DNA of 64,000 nt, taken from positions 565,739-629,738 of the forward strand of contig VZTG01010313.1 of NCBI GenBank assembly GCA_013397845.1. The letters run 5' to 3'. How positions within the stretch are numbered: position 1 is the first letter of the stretch; every line of letters starts with the position of its first letter. Under the pieces are notes generated by a model. It made no database searches. It was given only the letters and a program-made list of their open reading frames with translations, and was not told where the DNA came from. This document shows positions 53,901 through 64,000 of the stretch, in pieces. Made by a program: the position numbers and the translations under genes. The DNA comes from Melanocharis versteri (lineage: Eukaryota > Chordata > Aves > Passeriformes > Melanocharitidae).

Positions 53901-55881
53901 TATAACCCACGTTTGACCCCACCTAACCAAGAGTCTACAAAAGTCGAGAAAAAACTTTTTTATTATCCTAATACTTACTGGATCTAGTCTCAGCTTAGAT
54001 GAAGACTTAAAGATATAATGGATGCATGCAGTCCTATCAAAATCAGTGAGACACCACACACTTAAATTGGTATTAATTATTAACTTCAAGAGCTTTTCTA
54101 GACAAGACCTTTGTTCTACTAATACTAAGGCACCAGAGTTTTAACTGGGTTCAACCACAGTATTGTAGTCACAGCTAAAAAGAAAACTTTCCAATGACAG
54201 TGTGAGAAGTATTTTCATGCAAGTGTGCCTCTATAATTTTTTTTTAAATATCAAGTGGGAAAAATCTCTGTTCTTGTTCCTAATGAATACTTCCTTATAC
54301 TGAGCTCACACAACACACTATTTATGAAGGAAAAGGGATTATACTGCATTTGACAGTTATAGTGCTATAAACTTTCATCTAGACCAAGCTTACATTAAAA
54401 AAACCTTTTAAGTGTCACTAAAAAGGCACAAGAAAGCCGTATTTACTATTCTCTTATTATTTCAGTACCATATCAACTATAAACCTGAAGAACAATAAAC
54501 ATATTGGAAACACAGACTGTTGTAACTTGAACTCAGCATTACAAACACTGAAAGCTGCACCCGTAACCCTCTGCACACCTCGTTATCACAGCACAGCTGC
54601 AGGGACAGACAGCTCACAGATAAAATAGATATTGTGATGAGTAAATGTGTCAGATCATTCAATAATTGTTACTCAAATGAAGCAGTAGAGAAGAACCATG
54701 GAAATTCCTTCATAAATTGGCCACCCACGCTTTCCCCTCCTTGTGAAAGAGCCACCTTTAAAATGCACAATCCTGGAATGGAAATCCACAGTAGTTTAGA
54801 GACTTCTAACTTCAGGGTGTCAATCACATGAAACATGGGTGTTTTTTGCCCAGCCCACTCCAGAATGGGCGCAAGTACAGACAGACATACAGCATACAGA
54901 TGGCTGCAGGAGCACAGGCAGGAGCAAGGCACAAGGGAGCTACAGCTGCAGTGTCTGGGGCTCTCATGATCATGAAGCCACACACCTCACACGCACGGCC
55001 AACTGTGGACCCCGTGAGGGCTGATGTTCTAGTACCTCCCTGCCTCATCTCATCCTGGGAATTATGCTGATAGTACAATTTTTAAAGGGCCCTCAAAGTC
55101 GTAACAGTTTCATCTCTTTAGTTCATTACCAATTTCAGCTGAGTCTGAATCAGCGGTGTAATGGTAATTTGTTTATTATTTCTCTACCAAGGCTCGTTTT
55201 TAGTACCTTCTAAGAGAGAAGGACCACACAAAGATGGCATAACCAGCAATTTCTGCAAAGGAGCTCGACACAGACAGACTGAGATAAAGCAGCCGTCACT
55301 AGGGACCAGGAGAGGCTGACAAGGAAGGATAAAGGAGCGGAGCAGAAAGCTTAACAGGCATCTCCAAGCACGATAGATAAGAATAATTCCCAAGCCACGC
55401 AACTTAGAGTCCATGGGGAAGGAAAAACAAACAAAAGCTAGTTGCAAACTACACACTTCTAAAGCGCCTGCAGTTTTGCTCCCTGATCTTTTGATTGCCT
55501 TTATCAAGAAATGCTTGTCATTGCTTCATGCTCCGTATATATGAAAAATTACATCTACCTTCATCCTAGGTGCTGCCTGCGGGCAAGAAGCGTGTCTTAC
55601 ACAGTTCCCTCATCTTCCAGAGTGACTTCTCACACCCACCTTAAACATGCTCTTAAGTACTCGTTTGTACTCGTTTGCCAAAGCACAGGCGGAGCTGCAT
55701 TCTTTAACAAGAACTCCCACACCAGAGGCTTTGTTTTTGAAGCACCAAAGTTTCTTCCTACTGAGAACGTAAACGTGTAATTGGAATTCTCAAGCTATTC
55801 ACTATAGCATGGCACAGAAATAAGAAGTGCAATGTAATTAAAAAAACCTCACATATATAATCACAAAATCTGAATGCATAC

Positions 55882-55961
55882 CTTCCCTGATAGCAGTAAA
55901 TGGGGTTCCTTCCTCTTCTTGTAATCTAATCACCTTCAATGCCACCAGCTTTCCATTTACC
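55882..55961 (-). CDS. CDK14: CDK14 internal exon: beta-3 lysine and PFTAIRE helix
   Basis: This 80-nt exon encodes one base of a lysine codon, then 26 full codons (VNGKLVALKVIRLQEEEG, then TPFTAIRE) and the first base of the next alanine codon. VALK carries the ATP-binding beta-3 lysine. PFTAIRE is the cyclin-binding C-helix signature that names the PFTAIRE kinases, CDK14 and CDK15, and its final glutamate forms the salt bridge to that lysine. The acceptor is ctctctttccctttcag just above 55961, and the donor is GAAG|gtatgcattc just below 55882. It ends in phase 1, matching the two-base start of the exon at 28381-28475. The exon with the glycine-rich loop that should precede it is not in the window. 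It is too short to give a long open frame and was found through its motif. Confidence 0.96.
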
Positions 55962-57911
55962 CTGAAAGGGAAAGAGAGGAGGGGAAGGAGAAATTAAGAA
56001 AAACCAAAATTATAGCAGAAACAGTATTTCTCATAATAGAACTTGTGTCCTATCATGTACTTACTCAATTTCTTCCTGTCAATGCCAGTGATTCATTTAT
56101 AGCACTGTGAGAAACACTTCATAGCTTCCATAATGTCAACTTTATATTTTCACACTCAGATGCAATCCAAGAAATGATCTCAGTTTTCTGTGAGTCAGTC
56201 TATTTCCTTTCTACCACAGCTTTGTTACTGAATCTTTGTTAAGTATCACATTGTAAAATTTGGTTATAAAATATCTGTTCATTATTTGATCAAACTGTTC
56301 AAAGAAAAACGCATATGATTTTCATCAGTCACGTCACTTGCAGTATATCCAGATTTACACTGATTACCTCCTTCCCACTGCATGATACACATTATTATAG
56401 CCTTCAAAAAGCTACATAGTTTGAGTAATGAAATAATTTTTAGGTCATTCTGGCCATTTCCCGCTAGGGCAGGATTATTCCTGAGGCATATTCTTGACTA
56501 CATGGCCCAGGCTACTTTTAGATTATAACACATCTCATTTATAAGTTTGAAAATATTTTGTGCTCCAAGAGACAAAAGTTCTTAACAGGTCATTTTAGTG
56601 TAAAATCTATTTGGCTTGTTTCACTTTTAGCGTTCAGAATTTCACCACACACGAATTACATTCCAGGCCTTGCCAAAAAATCCAGTTGGTTCAGTTTATC
56701 CAAATAAAATCTCACAAAAACTGAACAAAGCTGATATTCATTACCTTCTTCAAGAACAAACTCATACCACGAAACTTTAACAGACTCCCCATGTATGACA
56801 AGCAATGGTAAGGATAAACTACCAAAAAGGCATAATACAGTTTAAAAAAATATTGTTGTTTTTACTATAATTATTATTATTAAGATTTATTTCTGCACAA
56901 GCAAAATCAGCCTTTACAGCCACAAAGCTCAAGGATGCATTGGAGCCTTTACACCCCTGTAGTCATGGAGGCAATTCCCTACTGTACTACAAGAGGGATG
57001 GCCCTAGAAGATGCATTAAATTTTCAAAGCAAGATGATATGGACAACCACCAACTCTGAATTCATCCTCTCCCTCAGGCTTTTAATTTTTGCAGTTATAT
57101 GAGTTCAGTGATGGATGGCTACTGTCTTGTTTCTTCTGATTATTCCTCTTTCATAATTACCAAAAACTCATTAGCCCTATACAGAACATTGCACAACGAC
57201 TCCAAGCAAGTTAAGAAACCCTGGTTATCAAAAGATGGTTTACTCATCACCTTCCAATTATTCATAATATTTCAGGCTGGCACCAGTTCAAATCTCAGGC
57301 CACTAGTCACTGTTGAAAGAAAATTATCAGCTTAACTCTCCTGTATTTCTCCTTATAATTACCTTACATATTTTTTATTTGGATTTAAACAGGACTTATG
57401 GCATCAGAAAAAGAGAAGCCTTGCCTCAAGTAAGTTCATGTGTCATGCTCAGACAGGAGAATGAACCATATTAAAAGCAGAAGGACTGATGACAGACATG
57501 CAGTTCAGATACACGTGTAGTTTTCAATTCCTCTGTCAATACACCACCCTACCTACCATATACTTGTTACTTAGGTATCTGGATAACTTGAATATTTTGC
57601 AACAGATGAAATAACTGCAGGAGGAATTTAAGTAAGAAAAGCACGATCATTTTGCAGACAAAGAACAGGACAGATGCTGTGTTCAGAGAAGGCAATGCAA
57701 AATACAGTGGGAAAAAACCACATCAAATAGGTATTCAGGAAGCAGGGATATGGAGTCTCTTGATAGAGAAAGACAAAAAACATGCAGCACTGTGTAGCTT
57801 ATGTTCTTTTTAATCTGAAGTTCTACATTCCATTGATTCATGAAGAGCAATAAATAACACAAATAGCAATAGTATGGAACTAACTTCAAAGAATTCACAA
57901 TTAAACACAGT

Positions 57912-57990
57912 AGGTGAGCTTTTTAGTTTTTTAGTTAGTTTTACTTAGTTTTAGTTAGTTTAGTTTAGTTTTTAGGTGTGCTTTTTAGTT
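57912..57990. repeat. TTAG/TTTAG low-complexity repeat bounded by 17-bp direct repeats
   Basis: Irregular ttag, ttttag and tttag units fill the centre. The flanks aggtgagctttttagtt (57912-57928) and aggtgtgctttttagtt (57974-57990) are direct repeats differing at one base. The array may have arisen by slippage between them. The units resemble but are not the telomere repeat TTAGGG. Confidence 0.88.
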
Positions 57991-58035
57991 ATCATTGCCC
58001 CTTTGTCATTGGTACCTGTCATCATCTTGATATGG

Positions 58036-58050
58036 CATCATCATCATCAT
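58036..58050. repeat. CAT trinucleotide repeat, five copies
   Basis: Five perfect cat units lie about 50 bp beyond the TTAG-type repeat. This is an ordinary short microsatellite. Confidence 0.9.
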
Positions 58051-58532
58051 GGCAACTCTTAGTACTGTCAAAATAATCAAACTAATCTCAAGTAGTGTTC
58101 CTCTGGGATTTCATTCTCCTCTTTAATATCATTTATCTCCAATATATCAATCTATAATTTCCATAATACAACAACCTCCTTATTCTCATTTACTACCCAG
58201 TCATTAAAATCTCTTTTTTTTTTCATTTAGTTTTCTATAAACAGGAGCATATAAAACTGGAGATGTGAGAAATTACGAAGTATCAATTAAAGAGATAGGG
58301 TGTATATTTACATCCTCTAATTATACTCCCACTGATGCAATCTCAGGATGCAGTTACATGATGCTGAAAAGATGAGCTAAGGGCTGCCTCAGGGTATAAG
58401 TTTCTCCTGCTAAATCCTTGCCACACACTCCTGCCATGCCTTGTATTTGCCCTCATTTCTGCTGGACTTTACAATGAGACTGATTAGAGAGCTTAAATAA
58501 GAGAAGACTGGCCCTTCCAAAAACAATTAAAC

Positions 58533-58575
58533 CATATTAAAAAAAAAAATAAAGGCAAAAAAAAGGAAAAAAACA
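58533..58575. repeat. A-rich low-complexity tract
   Basis: Runs of A are separated by single T or GG bases. No retroposed gene body or element tail adjoins it, so it is called simple low complexity and not a retrotransposon poly-A tail. Confidence 0.75.
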
Positions 58576-61500
58576 CTAGAAAATACATAAGAACTTGGTC
58601 CACCTTTTGAGAAGCAATGTGTCATGGGATCAAGCCAGCTACGTCATGAAATTATGCCCTGAAACTTGTGATGCCATGTCAAAACAATACAGCAATTTCC
58701 TTAGAAACAACACTGAAAAAAGGAAACCTGGATAAAATTACCTCTGCAACCTATCAATACCTGTCTTTGCAGACTTCAGAAGTGATCAGATAAGGTTAGC
58801 AGAACTCCTTCCAGATATTACTTCACATTCATCTTCCACAACTTTCAAGGCATGCTCAGTATTTTCATTATTTTCAAATACAAGTGAAAAAACTGACAAG
58901 CAGACTGCCTTTTAGACAGTGAAAAGGCAACACCACTGACTCTTTTAACATCTAGGATTCATTAAACCATCTCTATTACTCACTGTCCAAAGCAAAAAAT
59001 TTCACACCTTCTCAAAACAATACACTTCACTGTGTCAAGGATTACACTTATCATCTTATGCCCATCCTGTCAACTGCCTCATTAGTTTCTGTGAAGGACA
59101 ATATTGACTAAAGAATTCCTATTTTCTAAGCCATCCTTCCTCCTAAACTAACTCATTTTCTCTTTCTCATCGAAAAACCTTCAGAGAGAGTACAGAAGTC
59201 CTAAAGCTTCTCTAATTATCACATAAAACTACTTTACTCTAGGCAAAACACCTGCAGCTGATGGACACTTTTCCCATTTATGGAAATTCAGCACTTGTAA
59301 CATTATATAATCTCTTCTAATAAATTTCTGATTATATATGCGACGTAGGCAAAAGAAAAATTAGTCCAAATTGCTTTATGCAACATAAAATAAAATTCTG
59401 CATATTATAAAAAATACAAATAAGCCAGATATTACAAAAAATGCTAATATGTGTCATTCTGCATTTTCTAAACCACCATATATCAGCACTACCAAAATAA
59501 ATACATTTATAAAAAATGACCATTTATGAGAAAGTAGAGAAGATTGGAAATTATTTAATGCTTTAATGCATCATTAAGATCATATAATACTGATGAATAT
59601 AAAGTAACTGATGACTTAATTGGCTTCACTGGGGATAATGCTGATGATGCCACATAGAGAACAAAAGAGTACAATAACACTATATTCTCAAGTTCTTCAG
59701 ATATATTTAGATTAAATAAATGTTCTAAATATACACATTTAAAAGAGTCAATTAACATAAAATCTGCCAATTCTGATTTCAATGTGTTTATTTAATACTG
59801 AGTTTTACCACTGGCTGGAGTTGAGGCTGAGCTCATAATTTGATCAAGTGCTAAACTTGGGAACAGTTCTGTAAAGGAAAATCAGTAGATGGTATTGCGA
59901 TGATGCTCTAATTTGTGAAACAAATTTCAAGAAACTAATTCTTATGCACAAAAGTAACTTTCAATTGTTAAATATTCATTTACAGGAAAAGCTCAAAGTT
60001 TGACGATCAAACCTCAAGAATATCTAATTAGATCTACTCTATAGTGGTATTAATGTCATAAACAGACACCTAAACTCCAAATAGATCATGGGGCCCTAAT
60101 GAAACCAGGCTCTGCCAGAAATTTCCTTTGAAGAAACCCGACAGAGGCAGATTCACAGTAGGTTTAGTCACCTCTGATTATTCTACCAAAGAATAAGTAA
60201 TTCCACATTGAGGGAAACTATTCTTTTAATCATTATCATAAAAGACAGTTCAGTGTAAACATGGTTTATATTACATTTTTCTTACTAAAAAGGACTTATG
60301 TTTCTAGTTTACAAAAGCCACTCCCAGTCCTGCTAAAGCCCTATCACGTAAATTCTCAAGGGACTAACACAGGCCCTGAATTTCTCTTTTTGAATCCCAT
60401 CCTCTCTTAACCTCATCCTAGACAAAATTTACCTTGTTTTAGAAGAAGCCAATGGATTAAAGATACTTCATAATGCTGACATTTATTAGGGCTGAAAAAA
60501 CAGAAGATCAAGGAGTTTCACGAGAGATGAAGGATTTAAATTATTAATTAGTGCTGTCACTGGGACTCAGGACTCAAGGCAGCCTCGTACAAACAGTGTG
60601 GCAGCCCTCTCTTGAACGGGAGCAGGTAAGAGTTTACCTCCAGGTCCCTCATCCCTGCCCCCCAGCCCACATCAGTTCAAACTGCTCAGCAGCTCATCTA
60701 AGCACAGGGGCTGTACTTGACCTCTGCCTGCTGGAAGGAATCACCTGGGAAGGGCAGCAGGGAAAGCAGTGCTGAGCACCATCCTCCTCCTCACACCTCA
60801 CATCTCTCCACGCCCCACTGATGCTCATATAAAGAGAAGTTGAAGACAAACACAGAGATATCCTGTATAAGTAAGGTGGCCTCTTACAACTGTGCACACT
60901 GGCAGTCACAGGGGATCGTCTGAGAGATGCCACTGCTCAACTACCTGGAAAATGCATTGGTGCACAATGGCAGCTGGCAAATGACTTCAGCATTCTCCCT
61001 ACCATTCCAATCACGCATATAGGGCCAAAAAGGTACTATCCAGTAACTCCACCACATGTATGTAATATAACTATCTTCTATCCTAGTTTTTCTACCATGT
61101 TTTCCAGGGCAATCCTAGGTAAGTAATATAATAGATTTACTTTCTTTAGTTTTGTCCCCTGCTATGTGAGACAATAATACTAAGTCACCTCCTTAAACTG
61201 CTTTGCAGGTTGAAGCACAGCACATATAGTGTAACGTTCTTTTTATATATTCAACTATGGAGAAAATTTTTCTAAATCTTTCTTTTAAATGCTGAGAAAT
61301 TCACTCAGTAAGTCATCAATATAGTCAATGATTCATCTTCTAGTTAGAATCCTAGTAACTTGTTTTAGTACTTGCTCTACTTTAATAATTTTTTCCTCCA
61401 TTTGGCATTTTAGTTGAACATCTAGTTGTCATTAGTTTTCTATCTAGTTCAACTTGAAGTTATTATTTTTATTAAAGATTTACAATGCTAGAGATTTTTT

Positions 61501-64000
61501 TAAAAGCATTTATGTACACACTTTATAATCCCATGTCATAACGTGCCTACAAATATCAGTTAAGGAAATAAGTTAAAAAATGGGGGGGGGGAGAAAAAAG
61601 AAAGCCTAGTTGGTAACCATAAAGTGCCTTTTCATAACCCATGAATATGTATTCCTTTTCCAGCCATCTGTTATCCTCAGATGAAAAGAGTTTCATTTGC
61701 AGAACACTAATTTCACACAATTTTGAAGAAATAAAGAAAAGGTTAAGGAAGCTTAGGTCATTAAGGCAACATGAATCAGAGTAATTTTGAAAATATCAGT
61801 CTAAATAAATTGGCCATAATGTGAAGAAAAACTTTCCTGTGAACTGGACTGTTGTACATGAAACTCATCGGGATGCTTGTGAACACAACGCCTCCCATGG
61901 GCACAGAGTAAAGCTTGGGGAATGACTAAAAAATGGCAGCTTGACCATCACAAGCTTATGGCACTTGCAACAGATTGAACATAAAACTCAATCAAAGAGT
62001 CAAGGAGGTTTCATGACAAGTAAAAGAAATTCTACAACTTTAAAAACAAAAGTCAGAACAGAAATTAGTCCTGCCGGTCATCCTCAGTGGAGGTTTCAAG
62101 CATCACAAATACAAAAATCAAAATACACACACCATCCCTTTTCTTGTGAGCAGCCATCCACACACATACTTATGAAATATTATGGTCAGCTATATTCATA
62201 ACACACACTGCAATACATCATGCCAATAACAAATAGAGGTAGTTCCCACTGATTATTCAAAGATTCCCTGCTGCCTCAAGAATAACACTGTATGGAAACG
62301 ATGCCAGTGCAGAGCATGATGCCTGCCTGAGTATGATTTCTCTCCACTTTGCACCATGAACTCCCTATTGATTTTTAAGGTGAATAGTAAAAGCTACTGC
62401 CTTTGATGGAGATAAATGTCAAATGCCTGGGCTCCCTGAAAAAATACAATTTATCTTTGGGTACAAGTTGGAGTCACCTTGTAAACAAAAAATTCAGATT
62501 TTGAGCTGAAATGGGAGAGGTGCCTGGAAGGAAGGACCGCCCTATCTCTGCAGCCTTTGAGCTCTTGTTGGCAGCAACAGCTTCTACTGTGCTCTGCTCT
62601 GTGCTCTACTGATTTCTCATAGTAATAGTCAGAAAGGACAGGGATCAGAATTCATTAGAACAAGTGTTTTATTAAGGGTAAGTTGAAACAATGTAATTTT
62701 GTGATAGGGAAAATAGGCAAAAATGTCTTGATTGCGCTGTTACAAATTCTACACATTTTTGCAATACTATGAGCACACACAATTCGGTAAAGGCACCCAA
62801 AAAAGTAAAGGTACAGTAAAAAACACATGGACATTCAGGAAGCAGATCAAGATCACAGTGGAGATACCACTGGCATACCTCTCAAAACACAGACACGTGC
62901 TGTGCAAGCAGCAGCCACAGATCACATCACTCTAACTGAGGGAATCTTAATTCTTTGCCTTGAAGGGCAACTGAACACAGTGGGAGAGGATGGAAAGCAC
63001 GCCAACTCATACTATTGCCAAAAGCACAGGTTTTTCCCTTAAGTGCAATATGCAGAGCTCTCAGTGGGGAAACGCAAGGCCTCCACGCTGCTTTGCAAGG
63101 GGCTCTGGTTGGCAGCAGCTCCCTTGTGCTGTCACCAGCTTCATCTCCAGGCTCACAACTCACATCAACATTTACGTGCCACAGATCAAGCCAGATCCCA
63201 CTGCTGTATGTTCAGGTAAATTTATAATCAAGCTCAAGGGAGAAGAAGGTCAACGGCAGCAGGAAGACACACATGTCAATATACAGACAGACAGCACTTC
63301 CTCAGCTCAACCACACAGTGAAATGATACAGGAATTCAAAGGGCACCCACTGCTTTGCACCTACTGTACGGCAAATGTCCAAGGTGTTAATCAAATACAG
63401 AGTCAATGGAACTTGTATCATTTTTTACAATGTTATCAGTAAATTACTCAGCCCACTTCTCCAAAATTTTACATTAAAATAAATCCCTTCAAAGTCATCT
63501 GAATTTCATGCAGTAAGCAGCCTCTTGCGATTTTATACAACTACGTAAAATATGAGAATCAAGCCTGAATGAAAGTAGAAAATGAACATGCCAAGATGAA
63601 TTTCATTACATAGGTCTGATGTGCAACACATGAAATCAAATAGATTTGCCTATTGATGCAACCGTCAGGCAGAAAAAATGACTGCTTGGCTGTTTCCCCT
63701 ATAAACAAAAAAGCCCAGCCTAAGAGAATAGTGCTTCACTTTCCTCAATAAAACAGTCCTCTTCACTCTGCTGCTTCTTCACCCCAGGGATTCATTTTTA
63801 TCTGACTACAAAAAGAGAAATCCATCATCTAGTAAAAGGAATTAGCCCATTTCATTTCACTTTCCTGGAATACTACCACAGATGCTCAAAAATATAGAAA
63901 AGCAATGGGTTTTATAGGAAGACAAGGGCTTGGTACCATTTATCCTGCTCCAAGGTGTAAAAAGCCAGGATTGTTCTGAAAGCAAGTTACTGCACATATT

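Larger units (their letters stand above)
28476..55881 (-). other. CDK14: CDK14 intron, 27.4 kb
   Basis: This is the largest intron in the window, from the PFTAIRE exon (donor gtatgcattc at 55881-55872) to the hinge exon. It contains a CR1 copy at 50519-50955, a TA-rich block at 50345-50452, an assembly gap at 48065-48125, an A13 run near 47634-47646 and a 10-bp direct duplication at 55657-55677. A somewhat GC-richer, CpG-containing stretch lies at about 54840-55060. Overlapping open frames cluster at 42930-43955 on both strands but resemble no family I know. No extra exon or RNA gene is supported. Confidence 0.85.
1..64000 (-). other. CDK14: Interior of the CDK14 gene (four internal exons and their introns)
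   Basis: Four minus-strand exons at 55961-55882, 28475-28381, 13591-13529 and 878-755 join in frame to encode a continuous stretch of about 120 residues of the CDK14 (PFTAIRE-1) kinase domain, from the beta-3 strand to the DFG motif. Everything between them is intron. In this family CDK14 pairs with membrane-anchored cyclin Y and phosphorylates the Wnt co-receptor LRP6 around G2/M. That role is family knowledge, not visible here. The paralogue CDK15 differs in the catalytic-loop exon (as I recall it, AYIHHQHVLHRD rather than SYIHQRYILHRD), so CDK14 is preferred. The first exons, glycine loop, activation segment, C-lobe and UTRs are not in the window. Confidence 0.95.
55962..64000 (-). other. 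CDK14: CDK14 intron, 3' part (continues past the right edge)
   Basis: This is the intron upstream of the PFTAIRE exon. I searched it by eye for the exon encoding the glycine loop and did not find it. It holds a TTAG-type repeat at 57912-57990, a CAT run at 58036-58050, A-rich low-complexity sequence at 58533-58575 and a G10 run at 61582-61591. A slightly GC-richer stretch lies at 60560-60960. No other gene, RNA gene or recognisable transposon is seen. Confidence 0.82.

Noticed and set aside
54839..55078. Overlapping open frames in a GC-richer stretch as a possible first exon or CpG-island promoter
   Set aside because: CpG density is modest, no known CDK14 N-terminal sequence is encoded, and the stretch lies downstream of the PFTAIRE exon, inside the following intron.
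755..55961. CDK15 or a PCTAIRE kinase (CDK16-18) instead of CDK14
   Set aside because: The PFTAIRE motif excludes the PCTAIRE kinases, and SYIHQRYILHRD with ISDTGELKLADF fits CDK14 better than CDK15 as I recall them.
755..55961. A processed CDK14 pseudogene
   Set aside because: The exons are separated by kilobases with proper splice sites and an intact frame, which is a genuine intron-containing gene.
57921..57975. Interstitial telomeric repeat
   Set aside because: The units are ttag, tttag and ttttag and lack the GGG of the vertebrate telomere repeat.
62990..63442. A 150-codon plus-strand open frame
   Set aside because: There is no family resemblance, it overlaps another open frame in a different phase, and no splice or polyadenylation context supports a gene.
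1..64000. CRISPR arrays, operons, riboswitches, phage or other prokaryotic systems
   Set aside because: The sequence is vertebrate intron DNA with spliced exons. No regularly spaced repeats or closely packed gene runs are present.

Overview
The window is vertebrate nuclear DNA, almost certainly from a bird. It is AT-rich and sparse in repeats. Its two recognisable interspersed repeats are 5'-truncated CR1 non-LTR retrotransposons of the avian type, and it holds only short, widely spaced coding exons. All four supported exons lie on the minus strand and are consecutive pieces of one gene, CDK14 (PFTK1, PFTAIRE-1), a cyclin-Y-dependent kinase. The window therefore lies inside the CDK14 gene body, with neither end of the gene visible.

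Layout in transcription order, right to left. 64000-55962: upstream intron. 55961-55882: exon with the beta-3 lysine (VALK) and the PFTAIRE helix. 55881-28476: a 27.4-kb intron holding a CR1, an adjoining TA-rich block and a 61-base assembly gap. 28475-28381: exon running from the end of the C-helix to the hinge. 28380-13592: a 14.8-kb intron holding a short CR1, a 25-bp tandem repeat and several candidate conserved blocks. 13591-13529: a 63-base exon. 13528-879: a 12.7-kb intron. 878-755: exon with the HRD catalytic loop and most of the DFG motif. 754-1: start of the next intron. The exons join in frame (phases 1, 0, 0, 1), give 362 nt of uninterrupted kinase-domain reading frame and have canonical AG/GT borders. 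The ATP-binding glycine loop lies beyond the right edge, and the activation segment and C-lobe lie beyond the left edge.

The introns contain no second gene I can support. The many open frames of 60-174 codons resemble no family I know and sit in ordinary AT-rich intron sequence. Several stretches, for example around 6.5, 10.8, 11.4, 19.3, 24.7, 26.3 and 49.0 kb, have a texture suggestive of conserved non-coding (enhancer-like) DNA: homeodomain-like TAATTA motifs, retained CpGs and no repeats. This is a judgement by eye and needs alignment. I found no new biological system. The most useful points are the exact exon map, an in-frame-skippable 63-nt exon, and a handful of local repeats and candidate regulatory blocks.
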